In this document: in pieces, positions 1-9,384 of the stretch | Layout of the letters: each line of letters begins with the position of its first letter | How positions within the stretch are numbered: position 1 is the first letter of the stretch | From: Baffinella frigidus | Taxonomy: Eukaryota > Cryptophyceae > Cryptomonadales > Baffinellaceae | Direction of reading: 5' to 3' | Assembly (NCBI GenBank): GCA_026770585.1 | Contig: MU646323.1 | Location: forward strand, 651,918-670,157 | Length of the DNA stretch: 18,240 nucleotides | Notes under the pieces: model-generated | The model's database searches: none | Told to the model about the DNA's origin: nothing | Seen by the model: only the letters and a program-made list of their open reading frames with translations | Position numbers and translations under genes: made by a program

Positions 1-37
1 AGGGTGGAGGGTGTAGGGTGTAGGGTGTAGGGTGTAC

Positions 38-3000
38 GTGCGTCGCAGCCCCCCCCTTCCGCCCGCGCATCCACCCGAGGGAGAGCCACCCACCCCCCCT
101 GCCCTCACCACCGGGGGGGGTCCGCTCGGCACCCTCCACCTCCTCCACCGCGTCTGATTTCTGCGCGGAGATCTCTGAGAGCCACTGGCCCTTCAGACTT
201 CGGGGGCCCCGCGACGACGCAAGTGCGGAGGCGTTGAGTGCGGAAGCGTTACCCCTCCCCCTCCCTCCCGCATCCCCTCGCTCGCCCAGCAGCGCGTCCT
301 CCGTTTCCGTCCTCCCGAGGTCGGCTGAGAGGACGTCCGCCCCCCCCGCGTCATTCTGAGCATTCTGATTTATCAGAGAGGATGCTCCGTAACCCACCGC
401 GTCCCCCCCCCCTCTACCCCCCTCGGAATTCCCCTCGGAATCCCCCTCGGAATCGAGGGGAGAATCATCAGATGATTCCCGCGCGGTGATCTCATGAGAT
501 GAGCGCCACCTTCCCTTACCACCGGGAAGAGGCCCGAGCGACGACTCCTGCCCGGCGGCAGTACGCCTCGCCGCCCAGGGCCGCCGCCACGTGGAGCTTC
601 TCCTCTCGGCTGGCGGACCCACCTCGGGAGAAGGGTGTCTCTCACGCGGGGCTGAGGCCGTTGACGTCTCGCGTCCCCCCCTTCCCACCCGTGAGCGTCC
701 AGGCTCCGCGCCTGCCTCGCTTAGCTGCTCCGAGGGGTCCGCCTTCGATCCGAGGAGCGCTGAGACCGTCGTGCCCTGTTGCGCGGGGTGGTGCGGCGCG
801 AGTATAGCGAGCGAGGCTCTGCCGAGAGAATGTCTGCCGAGAGTCGACCAGGAGCGAGGCTGTGGAGGGATGGTAATGTTGGGACGCACGACGGACACCC
901 CGGGGGACGTAGCGAAAAGCGCGGCGGCGAGGGCGGCGGCGCACGCGGCGACGCACAGCGCGCTACTGACGCCCGCCAGCAGCGATCCTGCCCCGCGCGT
1001 GCCGTTAGGCTGGGAGGTCGCCAGTGATCGGTGCCCTGCCCATCCAGCCCTCCTGGCGCCCCCCGCGTCGACACCCTTCGCCTCCTCCGCGTCGCCCCCC
1101 GCCTCCTCCGAGGAGGTGGCCTCTACAGAAGAGCACCGCCCGCTTAGGAGCTCCGCCTCGGAAGCAGCCTCCGTTGCGCTGGAGACAGCGCGCTCTGCTC
1201 GCTCTGCAGCGGCGTCTCTCGAAGCGGCCGCCTTGTGCGCGCCCGCGAGCCTGCGGCGGAAGGACGCCGCTGCACCTCCCGCCAATGACGCCGCTGCACC
1301 TTCCGCCGCCGCCCCGTCCGCCTCCCTCCATGCCGGCTCCATTCCGGCATTCCACGCTGACGGTGCAGGCCCATCCGCAGCCGCCCCGTCCACCTCCCTC
1401 CATTCCGGGGAACACGCTGACGGTGCAGGAGCAGGAGCAGGCCCGCCCGCCGCTGCGCTGTCCGCCGCGGGCACCTCGCTCTCCCGCCATTCCGGCAACC
1501 ACTCTGACGGTGCAGGGCCTTCCGCCCCCACTTTGCGCACGGGCACGGGGTTGTGCCCGTCAGCGCCGTGCGCCGGGAGCAGCGTCTGTGACGTCATGAC
1601 GAATGATGAGGGCGATGAATGATGGTGGTGTGCCGTCGCAGCTGCCAGCGATGCCAGCTCCTCGTTCGCCTGCCCGGGGTTGGGGCTCAGGGGTGCGGGT
1701 CTCGGGTTCAGGCTTTCGGGGTGTTGGTTTGAAGGTTTGGCAGCAGCACCAGCAGCATGCACACCTGCCGCACCGAGATTCCAGGGGTCGAAACGCTTCA
1801 GGGGGGGTGCGCCTGCGCGCGCAGAACCCTCCCTGGCGGGGCGCTGCTCGAGGGGTGTCGCGGGGGGCTTCGGGGTTGAGGGTTTGGGGGTTCGGGGTTT
1901 AGGGTTTGGTGTTTGGTGTTTGGTGTTTGGTGGGGAGGGGGTTTCGGGGGTTTGGGGGTGTGGGGTTTAGGGTTTAGGGTTTAGGGTTTGGGGTTTGGGG
2001 TTTGGGGTTTGGGGTTTGGGGTTTGGGTTGCGTGTGCCTGACGCGGCAGGCGGGGCGGGGCGGGGCGACGCCATGGGTTTGGCAAAACGAAGCATCCTCT
2101 CCAACAAATCCTCTCTAATAAATCAGAATGCTCAGGTGCGTACCTCCGCGGCCTTGGCTGTGGCCTCGAGCACCTCCGCCCTCGCGCCTTCGAGCTCTGT
2201 CCTCACGCCGTTGAGCTCCGCCCGTGCGGCGGTGAGCTCGCGCTGCATTGCCGCCAGACGCGAGGACGCCTCCTCCGACTCAGCCTCCCGCGCCTGAGCA
2301 CCCGTCTGTCCACGCAAGTTAAGGTTTCGGGTGGAGTTTCTCAACACTCGTCCACACAACCTCGCTCGCCTCCACTCAACTGGAATTCAGCGGGCAAGAA
2401 ACGAGAGGCGGTGCACGTGCCGCACCGACGGTTTCCCTTATTAAATCTCGCCTTTCCCCCTCTTCACGGCTGACTGCAACGAGCAACGCCAGCGCTGAAC
2501 CACCCAGCAACGCACGAGTGCCAAGAGAGGCGATGTGGAGGGAGAGTGCAGAGAAAAGGCTGGAAAGAGGAGGCTGGAGGTGCAGCCTTGTGACTGCCCA
2601 GCGACTGACTCAGCTAGGCTCACCAGTCTTCACGAGGAGAAAAGGCTGGAGGGGGAAAAGCGAGATTCAATCAGTTGATAAACCGACGGCGCACGCTAGG
2701 GGGGGGGATTCGACGAGACCAGGGGGCTCAAGCGTATGGGAACTAGTGTCTCGTCCACTAGGGCGAGCTAACTCACCCATGGAGAAGGCTGGAGAGAGAA
2801 GGCGGTGGGCCAGCACCTGAGCGTCGCGGCAGGCGTCAGCCTCGCGGAGGCGCGCAGATTCCGCCGCGGCCGCGCGCAGCTCAGAGGACATGCTTCGCTC
2901 CGCGGTCAGCGCGCGCTCCAGCGCGTCTCCGCGCAGCGCCGCCTCGCTCAACTTGCTCGTGAGCGTTCCGGAAAGGGCATGGGCCTCTGTGAGCTCCTGC

Positions 3001-3386
3001 TCGAGCGCGGCGAAGCGATGTGTTTCCTTTGCAGCGTGGTACTGGGCATCAGCCAATCTATTTTGCACCTGCCCGGCCCGCGCCCGCTCGCCTCGGAGCT
3101 CCTTCTCGGCATTCTTGATCTCTAGCTCACACTCAAGCGCCATGTCGACCAGCTGCTCTCGCAGCTCAGCCGCTGCCGCCTCAAGATCGGACTGGCTTCT
3201 CGACCGATTGTCCTTGAGGAACTGCAGCTGCGCTTCTCGCGACGACACCGCCTCCTCAAGGGAGGCCACCGCTGCCCGCGCACTGCTTAGCTCGTTGGCC
3301 GCCTGCAGATCCGCAACTGACGACTCCAGACTCCGCACCGCCCCCGTCCTCTCCCTCTCAAGAAGACATTCCTTCGTGTGCTCGAC
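38..3386 (-). CDS. Multi-exon coiled-coil protein with Ala/Pro-rich repeats and a hydrophobic segment (partial both ends)
   Basis: Family not recognised. Seen: three exons, 3386-2817, 2293-2144 and 1669-38, all joining in phase 0 (190 + 50 + 544 codons, no stop). Upstream acceptor is CAG|GTC; donors are GTGCTG, GTACGC and GTACAC; internal acceptors are both CAG|GCG. Residues ~13-255 form a long Ala/Glu/Arg/Leu-rich coiled coil that runs unbroken across both splices, the best support for the model. Residues ~284-367 hold imperfect repeats built on PAPS and PEWRE. Residues ~469-500 are a hydrophobic Ala/Leu/Val stretch that could span a membrane, followed by Arg/Pro-rich sequence and an acidic SSDD/DSEGDSEG tract (~638-658). 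Inference: a cytoskeletal or membrane-tethering scaffold. The first donor is weak; a better-looking GTGAGT near 2775 breaks the frame. The start codon lies upstream and was not found. GC-rich low-complexity DNA stays open easily, so the last exon is less certain than the coiled coil. Confidence 0.62.
1290..1545 (-). repeat. Imperfect tandem repeat inside the coiled-coil gene's last exon
   Basis: About three diverged units of roughly 75-90 bp. On the plus strand each carries a variant of 'ccattccgg' followed by 'ctgacggtgcag'. In the minus-strand frame the units encode a PAPS motif followed by PEWRE (or AWREA) and Ala/Asp/Gly-rich spacers. The units stay in frame with the gene despite base changes, as expected if that frame is the coded one. 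Confidence 0.55.
1670..2143 (-). other. Intron of the coiled-coil gene filled with telomere-like repeats
   Basis: 474 bp with GT (GTACGC) at 2143 and AG at 1670. The middle (about 1865-2035) is a run of TTTAGGG, TTTGGGG and TTTGGTG units on the plus strand, so the sense strand reads CCCTAAA/CCCCAAA. Just inside the donor lies one copy of a ~30 bp sequence that recurs inverted at about 352-390. The splice sites are inferred from frame continuity, not from transcripts. Confidence 0.5.
2089..2134 (+). repeat. Copy of an inverted repeat pair (other copy 352-390)
   Basis: Plus-strand 2111-2134, 'taataaatcagaatgctcag' and its flank, matches the reverse complement of about 352-390. Both share 'gcatcctctc' on one side. 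This copy has an extra 14-base duplication of 'caaatcctctc'-like sequence. It sits just inside an intron donor, while the partner lies in the predicted last exon. It could be a remnant of a small mobile sequence. Confidence 0.55.
2294..2816 (-). other. Intron of the coiled-coil gene
   Basis: 523 bp between GTGCTG (2816) and a CAG acceptor (2294). It contains several copies of an 'aaggctgga' motif on the plus strand (near 2555, 2642 and 2785) and no coding signal I could support. A consensus-like GTGAGT donor near 2775 is an alternative, but it does not keep the frame with the next exon. Confidence 0.45.
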
Positions 3387-3507
3387 CTGCGTCGGGTGTT
3401 GTCACCTCTCCTGACAACTGCAGACATCGCAGGGAGCGAATCTTGCTGAGCCTCGACTACCCCTGCACCACCTGCGGCCAGGCCTTCTCCTCCTCCTCGT
3501 ACGGCAG

Positions 3508-3680
3508 TGCTGGCAGACGGTAAGGAGACGGGTTTAGGGTTGGACCTCGACGCGTACTACTCCGTCCGCGAGCAGCTGCTGGAAGTCTTGGGTGAGTCCG
3601 CGCCACGCTGCCAGAAACGGAGGGGCGTTCTTCATGTCATGCGTCGCTTGAGCGAAGTGTACGGACGCCTTGAGTCGTAA
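3508..3680 (+). CDS. Exon-like fragment, unrecognised protein C-terminus
   Basis: Not recognised. A pyrimidine-rich acceptor (ccttctcctcctcctcgtacggcag) ends at 3507. After it a frame stays open to TAA at 3678-3680, and its first half has strongly G/C third positions. The peptide contains LADGKETGLGLDLDAYY then SVREQLLEVLGE, and ends RRLSEVYGRLES. A consensus donor GTGAGT occurs after LEVLG at about 3591, so the real exon may end there rather than at the stop. No upstream exon was identified; the 5' side abuts the oppositely oriented coiled-coil gene. The minus-strand frame here (3534-3719) is also open, so the strand is not certain. Confidence 0.35.
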
Positions 3681-3820
3681 AATGGTCACCATCAGAAATT
3701 CTTTTTTTGATCGACCCAAAGTGGACCCAGGCGCAAATTTGGCAACTTAAGATCATCAGGGGGAAAAGAAAAAAAAACACTTTTGACAATGAAAAAAATG
3801 GCTCAAAGCACCTTGAATCT

Positions 3821-3940
3821 GCACTGGAGAGCTAAACGCGACCCGAAAGAAAAAATGCTTTCTCTGCAGATCCCTTCTACGGAACGGCGTGTCGTTGGCA
3901 TATGTTGGGAGCAATTAAAACCTAAAGGACCTAAAGCACT
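3821..3940 (+). repeat. Family D dispersed repeat, partial copy
   Basis: Nearly identical to the 3' half of the tandem units at 5271-5395 and 5549-5646. Landmarks are 'gcactggagagctaaacgc', 'aaaatgctttctctgcag', 'acggaacggcgtgtcgttgg' and 'aaacctaaaggacctaaag'. It leads straight into a telomere-like block. Some copies share an open frame (WRAKR, KMLSLQ, TERRVVGI), which may reflect repeat identity alone. Confidence 0.75.
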
Positions 3941-3949
3941 TCTCCCGAA

Positions 3950-4300
3950 ACCCTACAGGACCCTAAACCCCAAACCTTAAAACCCTAAACCCGGAATCCC
4001 AAATCCTAAACCCTAAACCATTAACCCTAAACCCCAAACCTCAAACCCCAAACCCCAAACCCCAAACCCCAAACCCCAAACCCCAAACCCCAAACCCCAA
4101 ATCCTAAAGCCTTAAGACCACAGCCAAACCCTAAACCATGAAATCCTAAACCAAACCCTAAACCCTAAACCATGAAACCCTAAACTCTAAACTTTAAACC
4201 CGAAACAATAAACCTTCAATCCTAAACCCTAGACCCTAGACCCCCAACCTAAATCCTACACTCTACACCCTAAACCTAAAACCCTAAACCCTAAGCCTGC
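3950..4300 (+). repeat. Interstitial telomere-like block, C-strand orientation
   Basis: Dominated by CCCTAAA and CCCCAAA units, with degenerate forms such as 'ccatgaaa' and 'ctctaaacttt'. It starts right after the ~21 bp sequence AAGCACTTCTCCCGAAACCC, which also precedes the next block at 4415. Divergent units suggest an old array rather than an active chromosome end. Confidence 0.85.
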
Positions 4301-4414
4301 ATCCACCTAGAAAACAGGCTCCAAATCTACGTGACAAACCGGGCAGGGTACTGGGCGGCATAAGCGGAACATCCCCAACTCACACCTACCCCGAGCCAAC
4401 TTCATTTTTTGATG

Positions 4415-4658
4415 AAGCACTTCTCCCGAAACCCTAAACCCTAAACCCTAAACCCTAAACCCAAAACTCTAAACCCCAAAACCTAAACCCTAAACCCCAA
4501 ACCCTGAACACCAAACCCCAAACCCTAAACCCTAAAACCTGAAAACCTGAACCCTAAACACTACACCCCAAATCCCAAACCCCAATTCCAAACTCCAAAC
4601 CCCAAACCCCAAACCCCAAACCCCACACCCCAAACCCCAAACCCCAAACCCTAAACCG
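4415..4658 (+). repeat. Second interstitial telomere-like block, C-strand orientation
   Basis: Opens with the same ~21 bp leader as the previous block, then CCCTAAA units grading into a long CCCCAAA run at 4590-4655. The shared leader suggests that the two blocks arose by duplication of one unit. The spacer 4301-4414 is unique sequence with no gene seen. Confidence 0.85.
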
Positions 4659-4817
4659 TGCACAGAGGAAACTACAGACCAATCATTAACATAATCACCT
4701 CACGCTGCCACTCGTGGCAGAACAACAACCAGACCATCGACGACGTCGCCCCACAAGCTTAATGCCTTGTTTCTTTCTCTGATGTTTTTCCCCTCCCCAA
4801 GGGGGAAAAGGGGGCTC

Positions 4818-4935
4818 GGTCGGATCCGGATGGGTCGGGTCGAGGAGCTCATCCGTAGATTACTCCCAACTCCTCAAGAGTGAGATGGGCTGTGGCCTTC
4901 GATGTGAGTGTAAATAAAAGCACCAAAGCACCATC
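4818..4935 (+). repeat. Telomere-block-associated repeat, copy 1
   Basis: Shares ordered landmarks with 11366-11475: GGATCC, TGGGTCGGG, GGAGCTCA, GTGAGATG, GTGAGTG and 'aagcaccaa'. Both copies lie next to telomere-like blocks, so this may be a subtelomere-type repeat. The surrounding 4659-5129 contains no coding frame I could support, only a C/T-rich stretch at 4990-5110. Confidence 0.45.
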
Positions 4936-5129
4936 AATTTATGTTGTGTCCGCCGGATCACCCCAAATACTGGATTGTCCCAAATTCTGCTGACCCCCGC
5001 ACACAGGGGGACACCTCTTCACATCCACCTTCCCTCCTCTCATCTTTGGGGTCTGGCTAACCTCACCTCACTCCCCCACACACAACCCCTCTCACCTTTT
5101 CGAATCTTCCTTTCTCTGGGGTATCCGTG

Positions 5130-5650
5130 GTTGAAGCTCCTATGCTCCAACTATGGGATACCATGAGCCTCAGAGCGGCTGACTTGGGTTCGGTGTGTGT
5201 GCGAGCGCGTTCCTCTTTGGGATAACTCAAACACCCCAACAGAGCCGCGCTGTATCCCCTCTTCACGAGCCTCTGCACTGGAGAGCTAAACGCCATCCGA
5301 AAGCAAAAATGCTTTCTCTGCAGATCCCTTCTACGGAACGGCGTGTCGTTGGCATACGTTGGGAGCATTTAAAACCTAAAGGACCTAAAGGCCGGGCCTG
5401 TGATTGAAGCTCTTAAACTTCAACCATGGAATACCATGAGCCTCATTAAGGCTGACTTGGGTTCGGTGCGTGTGCGAGTGCGATCCCTCTTTGGGATAAC
5501 TCAAACACCCCAACAGAGCCGCGCTGTATCCCCTCTTCACGAGCCTCTGCACTGGAGAGCGAAACGCCATCCGAAAGCAAAAATGCTTTCTCTGCAGTCC
5601 TTTCTACGGAAGGGCGGGAGCATTTGAAACCTAAAGGACCTAAAGGTCCG
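5130..5650 (+). repeat. Family D: two full tandem units
   Basis: Two units of about 245-275 bp start at about 5130 and 5403. Each runs from 'ttgaagctc', through 'ataccatgagcctca', 'gctgacttgggttcggtg' and 'ctttgggataactcaaac', to 'cctaaaggacctaaagg'. The second has a short deletion in 'acggaacggcgtgtcgttgg'. Related pieces lie at 3821, 6205, 9385 and 10196 and, reversed, at 7085, 8715 and 8873. No Pol III boxes or reverse transcriptase were seen, so the class is undetermined. Confidence 0.8.
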
Positions 5651-5698
5651 ATTGTAATTTAGGAAAAATAACGGAAGTTTCGTAAGGCACGGGTGTGG

Positions 5699-5919
5699 TA
5701 ATCCACTCGAGGCTGGAAGAGGGGGTATTTTAAATATGGGGATGTTAAATTTAGTACCAGTCACGGGCAAGGTTGGTCACGTAGCTGGGGGAATTCCCCC
5801 ATGGTCACGTGACCAAGCGCCCCTATTTGTGTGAAAATTACTACACACCTCTTTTTCTTTCTTCATTTGTAAAATAATTCCTGTTTTAAAATAGTCCCAC
5901 TTCCAGCCTCGAGTGGATA
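5699..5919 (+). mobile_element. Family B foldback element, copy 1
   Basis: Terminal inverted repeats begin ATCCACTCGAGGCTGGAAG and end with its complement, then extend imperfectly to TATTTTAAA. TA dinucleotides flank both ends. Inside are the perfect palindromes GGGGGAATTCCCCC (about 5787-5800) and GGTCACGTGACC (about 5803-5814). It is too short to encode a transposase and is probably non-autonomous. Related copies are at 9731-9922 and 16219-16400. Confidence 0.65.
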
Positions 5920-5929
5920 ATGGCGAATG

Positions 5930-6470
5930 GATAATGGCGAAACCTCTCTATGAATCCAGAAATGTCCAAAAAAAAAGGTTTGTGTATGTTCAGAACCGTC
6001 GTGGAACGATGTCACATGCCCGATGAGGATACCGGGTCCGATACCCTTGAGCCGGTTTCTGACGCGATGATGGACAGGCAAAATCCGGCCGGTTCACGAC
6101 GGGATACCATATGGGCCTTCAGCCTGCTTGTGGTCCTGGCGTCACATGCCCGATGAGGATACCCTTGAGCCGGTTTCTGACGCGATCCTCTGTACAGGGG
6201 GGCTTGATGTGATCCGAAAGGAAGCATGGCCTTTCTACAGAACAAGTTCCGGTGTCCGCCCATGTTGGGAGCTCGAAGAACCTACAGGACCTCAAGGACC
6301 GGTTCAGTGGTTAGAGCTCCTGTGAGCTTAACGTTGGGATACCATATGGGCCTTTATCCGACGTGTGGTCCTGGTGTATGTGTGTTCAGAATTCGTCGTG
6401 GAACGCTGTCACTGCCGCGATCCTCTGAACAGAGGGGGGCTTGAGTGATCCGAAAAGAAGCAGGGTGGAA
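5930..6470 (+). repeat. Diverged family D units and local tandem repeats
   Basis: 'gtcacatgcccgatgaggat' recurs at 6011 and 6141 (130 bp apart), each followed by 'cccttgagccggtttctgac'. 'gggataccatatgggcctt' recurs at about 6102 and 6337. 'gttcaga..cgtcgtggaacg' recurs at about 5988 and 6384. The stretch 6205-6320 aligns with the family D core ('gatccgaaaggaagcatgg', 'aacctacaggacctcaagg'). No gene was seen; the short frames here are by-products of the repeat. Confidence 0.7.
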
Positions 6471-6617
6471 ATGGGTCAAGACAGATCCTCGATTTGGTCC
6501 AGAAAACAATTTTTGTGACGACTCCCAACGCGAAAAGTGGACAGGCCGCTTTTGACCTTTGTGTTATCTCTTGTGTTACCAAAATGGTTATCTTCACGTA
6601 ATCAGGTAACACAGTAG

Positions 6618-7157
6618 GATCCTAACGCAGTTTTCGCCGTGTTACCTGGCGACTTAGATGAAGATGAACATGTGTTAAGTTCACCTTTGGTAAACAAACC
6701 TGTTGACATTGGTGGGGTGACCTTACAACCCTGCTTTAGTTTTGCGGGTTTGAGTCAACTTGACGAAAAGTTGAGGAAACGCCAAACATCAAAGCACCAG
6801 AGCACCAAAGCACCAAATCGCCGAAACGCAAAAAAACGGCCCCAAAATGCCACAAGGTCGATTCTTGCGCTCGTCAAGCATCGAACGTGGTACCTACAGC
6901 AACTACACGGTGGGCATTACCACTAGCCACGTAGTCCGAAAGAAATTTCACGTGTTAATGGGGAAACTGGGCGAAAATTAGACATTTTGGACGGCAATTA
7001 TGGACGTTGCTCTCCTCTTGTGCTGGAAAGGAGACTGTTTCGACCGCTCTCAACATCCACACATGACTTTCAGGCGCCCGCTCCGCTTGTCGTTCAGGCC
7101 TTCCCTGTAGGTCCTTTAGGTTCGTCGAGCTCGCAACAAAGACGGACACCGGAATAG
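6618..7157 (+). pseudogene. Coding relic with one in-frame stop, unrecognised
   Basis: One plus-strand frame is open for 180 codons except for a single TAG at 6924-6926, and has no ATG near its start. The first part reads like a protein (VLPGDLDEDEHVLSSP, then PVDIGGVTLQPCFSFAGL, then DEKLRKRQ), followed by a Lys/Arg/Gln-rich stretch. After the TAG it continues RVNGETGRKLDILDGNYG. Third positions are much less GC-rich than in the two main genes, suggesting a different origin. The last ~70 bases overlap a reversed family D fragment. It could be a piece of a transposon or viral gene, or chance. Confidence 0.3.
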
Positions 7158-7188
7158 ATTTATCTAAAATTAAAATCTCACGTAACAA

Positions 7189-7506
7189 TTAGAAATCTAT
7201 CGGGTCGGGGATGATGGTAGTCACGTATGGATCCCCCGCGTAGTCGTTGCACGTGCCAGCGTCCTTGTCCCACATAAACTGTAGTTTTCGAAGAGTTGGT
7301 GTTCTTCATGGGTACTACGCCAGGTCATAAATGGGAATTTCAAAACGCATCGTTTTATTTCGCAGTACAAATGAGTGTGCCCAGAACTTGGGACACGCAT
7401 CTTTGGTCATTTCCACGTCCGCGCTAAGACCTGGCGTGGTCTGGTATCTAAAAAAAACCATTAGGTCGAGAGCAGGGTAAATCAACAGGCCGCGATGCAC
7501 GGTCGT
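7189..7506 (-). pseudogene. Coding relic, unrecognised protein C-terminus
   Basis: The minus-strand frame from 7506 reads HRGLLIYPALDLMVFF, then DACPKFWAHSFVLRN, then MRFEIPIYDLA, and meets TAG and TGA at about 7307-7318. Beyond them the same frame resumes protein-like sequence (LQFMWDKDAGTCNDYAGDP) and ends in TAA at 7189-7191. The interruption is too short and out of phase for a convincing intron, so decay is the simplest reading. It sits on the opposite strand from the relic just upstream. Function unknown. Confidence 0.35.
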
Positions 7507-7542
7507 TCAGGTCTTGATGTAACAAGGCCTTCGCGAAAATAC

Positions 7543-7996
7543 ATCCTAAACCCAAAACCATAAACCATAAACCATAAAACCTAAACCCTAAACCATAAAT
7601 CCGAAACCCGAAACCCGAAACCCTCAACCCTAAACGCTAAACCGTGAACACTCAACACTCAACACTACAACCTAGACCATACACGCTTCACCCTACACCC
7701 TGCGCTCTACACCCTAAACCCCAAACCCTGAACCTTAAACCCTTAAACCCTAAACCCTAAAGCCGAAGCTGTGAAACATCAGCACTGAACCCTGAACAGT
7801 GAAACCTTCACAAAATTCAGACCCTAATCCCTAAACTCTAAACCCTGAGCCCTAAACCCTCAACACTAAACCCGAAACTCTTAACCCTCATCCCTAAAAC
7901 CTAAACGCTAAACCCAAAACCCTAAGCCTGAACCCAAACCCTAAACTCTAAACCCTAAACCCTAAACCCTAAACCCTAAACCCTAACCCCTAAACG
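7543..7996 (+). repeat. Long degenerate telomere-like block, C-strand orientation
   Basis: About 450 bp of CCCTAAA-derived units. Degenerate forms (CCATAAA, CCCGAAA, CACTCAA, CCCTGAA) fill most of it, and five near-perfect CCCTAAA units stand at about 7953-7988, its right end. That gradient towards the right end is opposite to what simple decay from a left-hand terminus would give. Confidence 0.85.
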
Positions 7997-8077
7997 GTAT
8001 CCCCCCTCGTTCCATTGGGCAAAGATCTGTTCTCACGCCAATGGCGACATGCCACTCGAGAACGCTGAAGCGTTTGT

Positions 8078-8080
8078 TTG

Positions 8081-8122
<42 letters not shown>

Positions 8123-8241
8123 TCTTAAAAAAATCTCTCGGCTCCCCTGCTCAGACACAGCCTCGATGGGGGTGTATGCATGGCTGCCGTATTGGTAGTT
8201 AAAACAATATCGTTCCCTCCCTCCCTCCCTCCCTCCCTCCC
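8078..8241 (+). repeat. Microsatellites (TC)n, (AC)n and (CCCT)n
   Basis: A (TC)n run at about 8080-8108 passes into (AC)n at about 8107-8122. A separate (CCCT)n run lies at about 8213-8240. The surrounding 7997-8502 holds no supported gene. Confidence 0.9.
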
Positions 8242-8502
8242 ACCGGTTCCCCCTACAGTGGTGAGGCTCGTGCAAGCGAGGACCAGGGTTTGGGGCTTAG
8301 TGCTCGGGGTTCAGGGTTCAGAGCTGGATCATGTTGGCACGCCTGGGACACGAACCCCTGCGTGTCTGGGGATACTACCCCGTGTAGGATGACCGGAGTG
8401 ACTTTACACGAGTCACGTCCACTATAAGGAGATATAAGCCCACGTGAGGACCTAGGCCTGGACGAGCCCGCCTCAGGACGACGCTGGAGCCACTGCTCTA
8501 TA

Positions 8503-8607
8503 TAGCCCTTAAGTGGCCAGCCGGTCAAAATTGACCTGCAATAGGTCCTAGGCAGGTCCTAGGGCCCTACGGTAGAGCGTATGCGCCTACTGGCCACTTA
8601 AGGGATA
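8503..8607 (+). mobile_element. Family A foldback element, copy 1
   Basis: Termini are CCCTTAAGTGGCCAG and CTGGCCACTTAAGGG, bounded by TA. Interior landmarks are 'cctaggcaggtcctaggg', 'ccctacggtag' and 'gcgtatgcgcctac'. Length is 105 bp, with no coding capacity. The TA boundaries fit Tc1/mariner-type target choice, but no transposase is present. Confidence 0.8.
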
Positions 8608-8764
8608 TCGGGCGGAATGTATCTCGGGAATACATCGGAACTCAGTGTCAAGCTTGAGTGAACCCCTAGACTGCTGGACCAGAACTAGGTTTCGTTGACA
8701 CCAGAATACTGTATGGGTGCACCTACCTGTGCCTTTAGGTCCTTGAGGCTCTTTTAACTTCCAC

Positions 8765-8868
8765 TATCCCTTAAGTGACCAACGGGTGAATAATCGCCCG
8801 CGGAAGCCCTAGGCAGGTCCTAGGGCCCTACCGTAGGGCGTATGCGCCTACTCGCCACTTAAGGGATA
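8765..8868 (+). mobile_element. Family A foldback element, copy 2
   Basis: 104 bp with TATCCCTTAAGTG and CACTTAAGGGATA ends, in the same orientation as copy 1. The 'cctaggcaggtcctaggg' interior and 'gcgtatgcgcctac' are nearly identical to copy 1, while the left interior differs. Confidence 0.8.
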
Positions 8869-8869
8869 G

Positions 8870-8955
8870 GCGGACACCGGAACTGGTTCTGTACAAAAGT
8901 CATGCTTTCTTTCGGACTTCATCAAGCCCCCCCTGTACAGAGGATCGCGGCAGAA
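8870..8955 (-). repeat. Family D fragment, reversed
   Basis: Reads as the reverse complement of the 6200-6260 core ('gcatgctttctttcggacttcatcaag', 'ctgtacagaggatcgcg'). A smaller reversed scrap lies at about 8715-8760. It abuts family A copy 2 directly. A short telomere-like patch follows at 8998-9040. Confidence 0.6.
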
Positions 8956-9040
8956 ACCGTGAATTAGAGGAAGCGCGAGAGTCCTTTATTAGTACCATAC
9001 CCTAAACCCTACGACCCCGAAACCCTAAACCCCAAACCTA

Positions 9041-9384
9041 CCTGTTAACTGGAGCTCGGATATGGAGATGGTTAACCCAGTAACTTAACCGGGTCGGGTA
9101 GAAATTAATTGAATTATTTTTCAGAAATCAATTCCGCCGTTTTCAGAAATCAATTCCGCCGTGTCGCGCCCAGCGGAACGTGGCAATTTCATGAAAAGTT
9201 ATAATTAGAGGGTTCCACACCAGCCGGCAAACGGAAGCAAATCGGCGGGTTTACCCCCTTTGATTCACTCCCTTGGATTTGTAGTGGAGGGGGTCGGAAT
9301 CCGACGACCTGTGGTACACACCATCGGTCTCGACAAGGACGATTTGGTCCACTTTGGCTGGAGGGCTGGGGAGAGACGCGCGCG
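9041..9384. other. No gene seen; short tandem direct repeat
   Basis: Moderate-GC unique sequence. The only structure found is a direct repeat of 'ttcagaaatcaattccgccg' at about 9121 and 9142. No coding frame or RNA gene was supported. Confidence 0.6.

Noticed and set aside
591-1622. 343-codon plus-strand Ser/Ala/Pro-rich ORF
   Set aside because: Low-complexity shadow of the minus-strand exon 38-1669. That exon is longer and splices in phase to a convincing coiled coil, whereas this ORF has no supporting partner exon.
5063-5627. Pairs of similar ORFs on both strands
   Set aside because: Their similarity comes from the tandem family D repeat; both strands are open and no start, splice or domain evidence was found.
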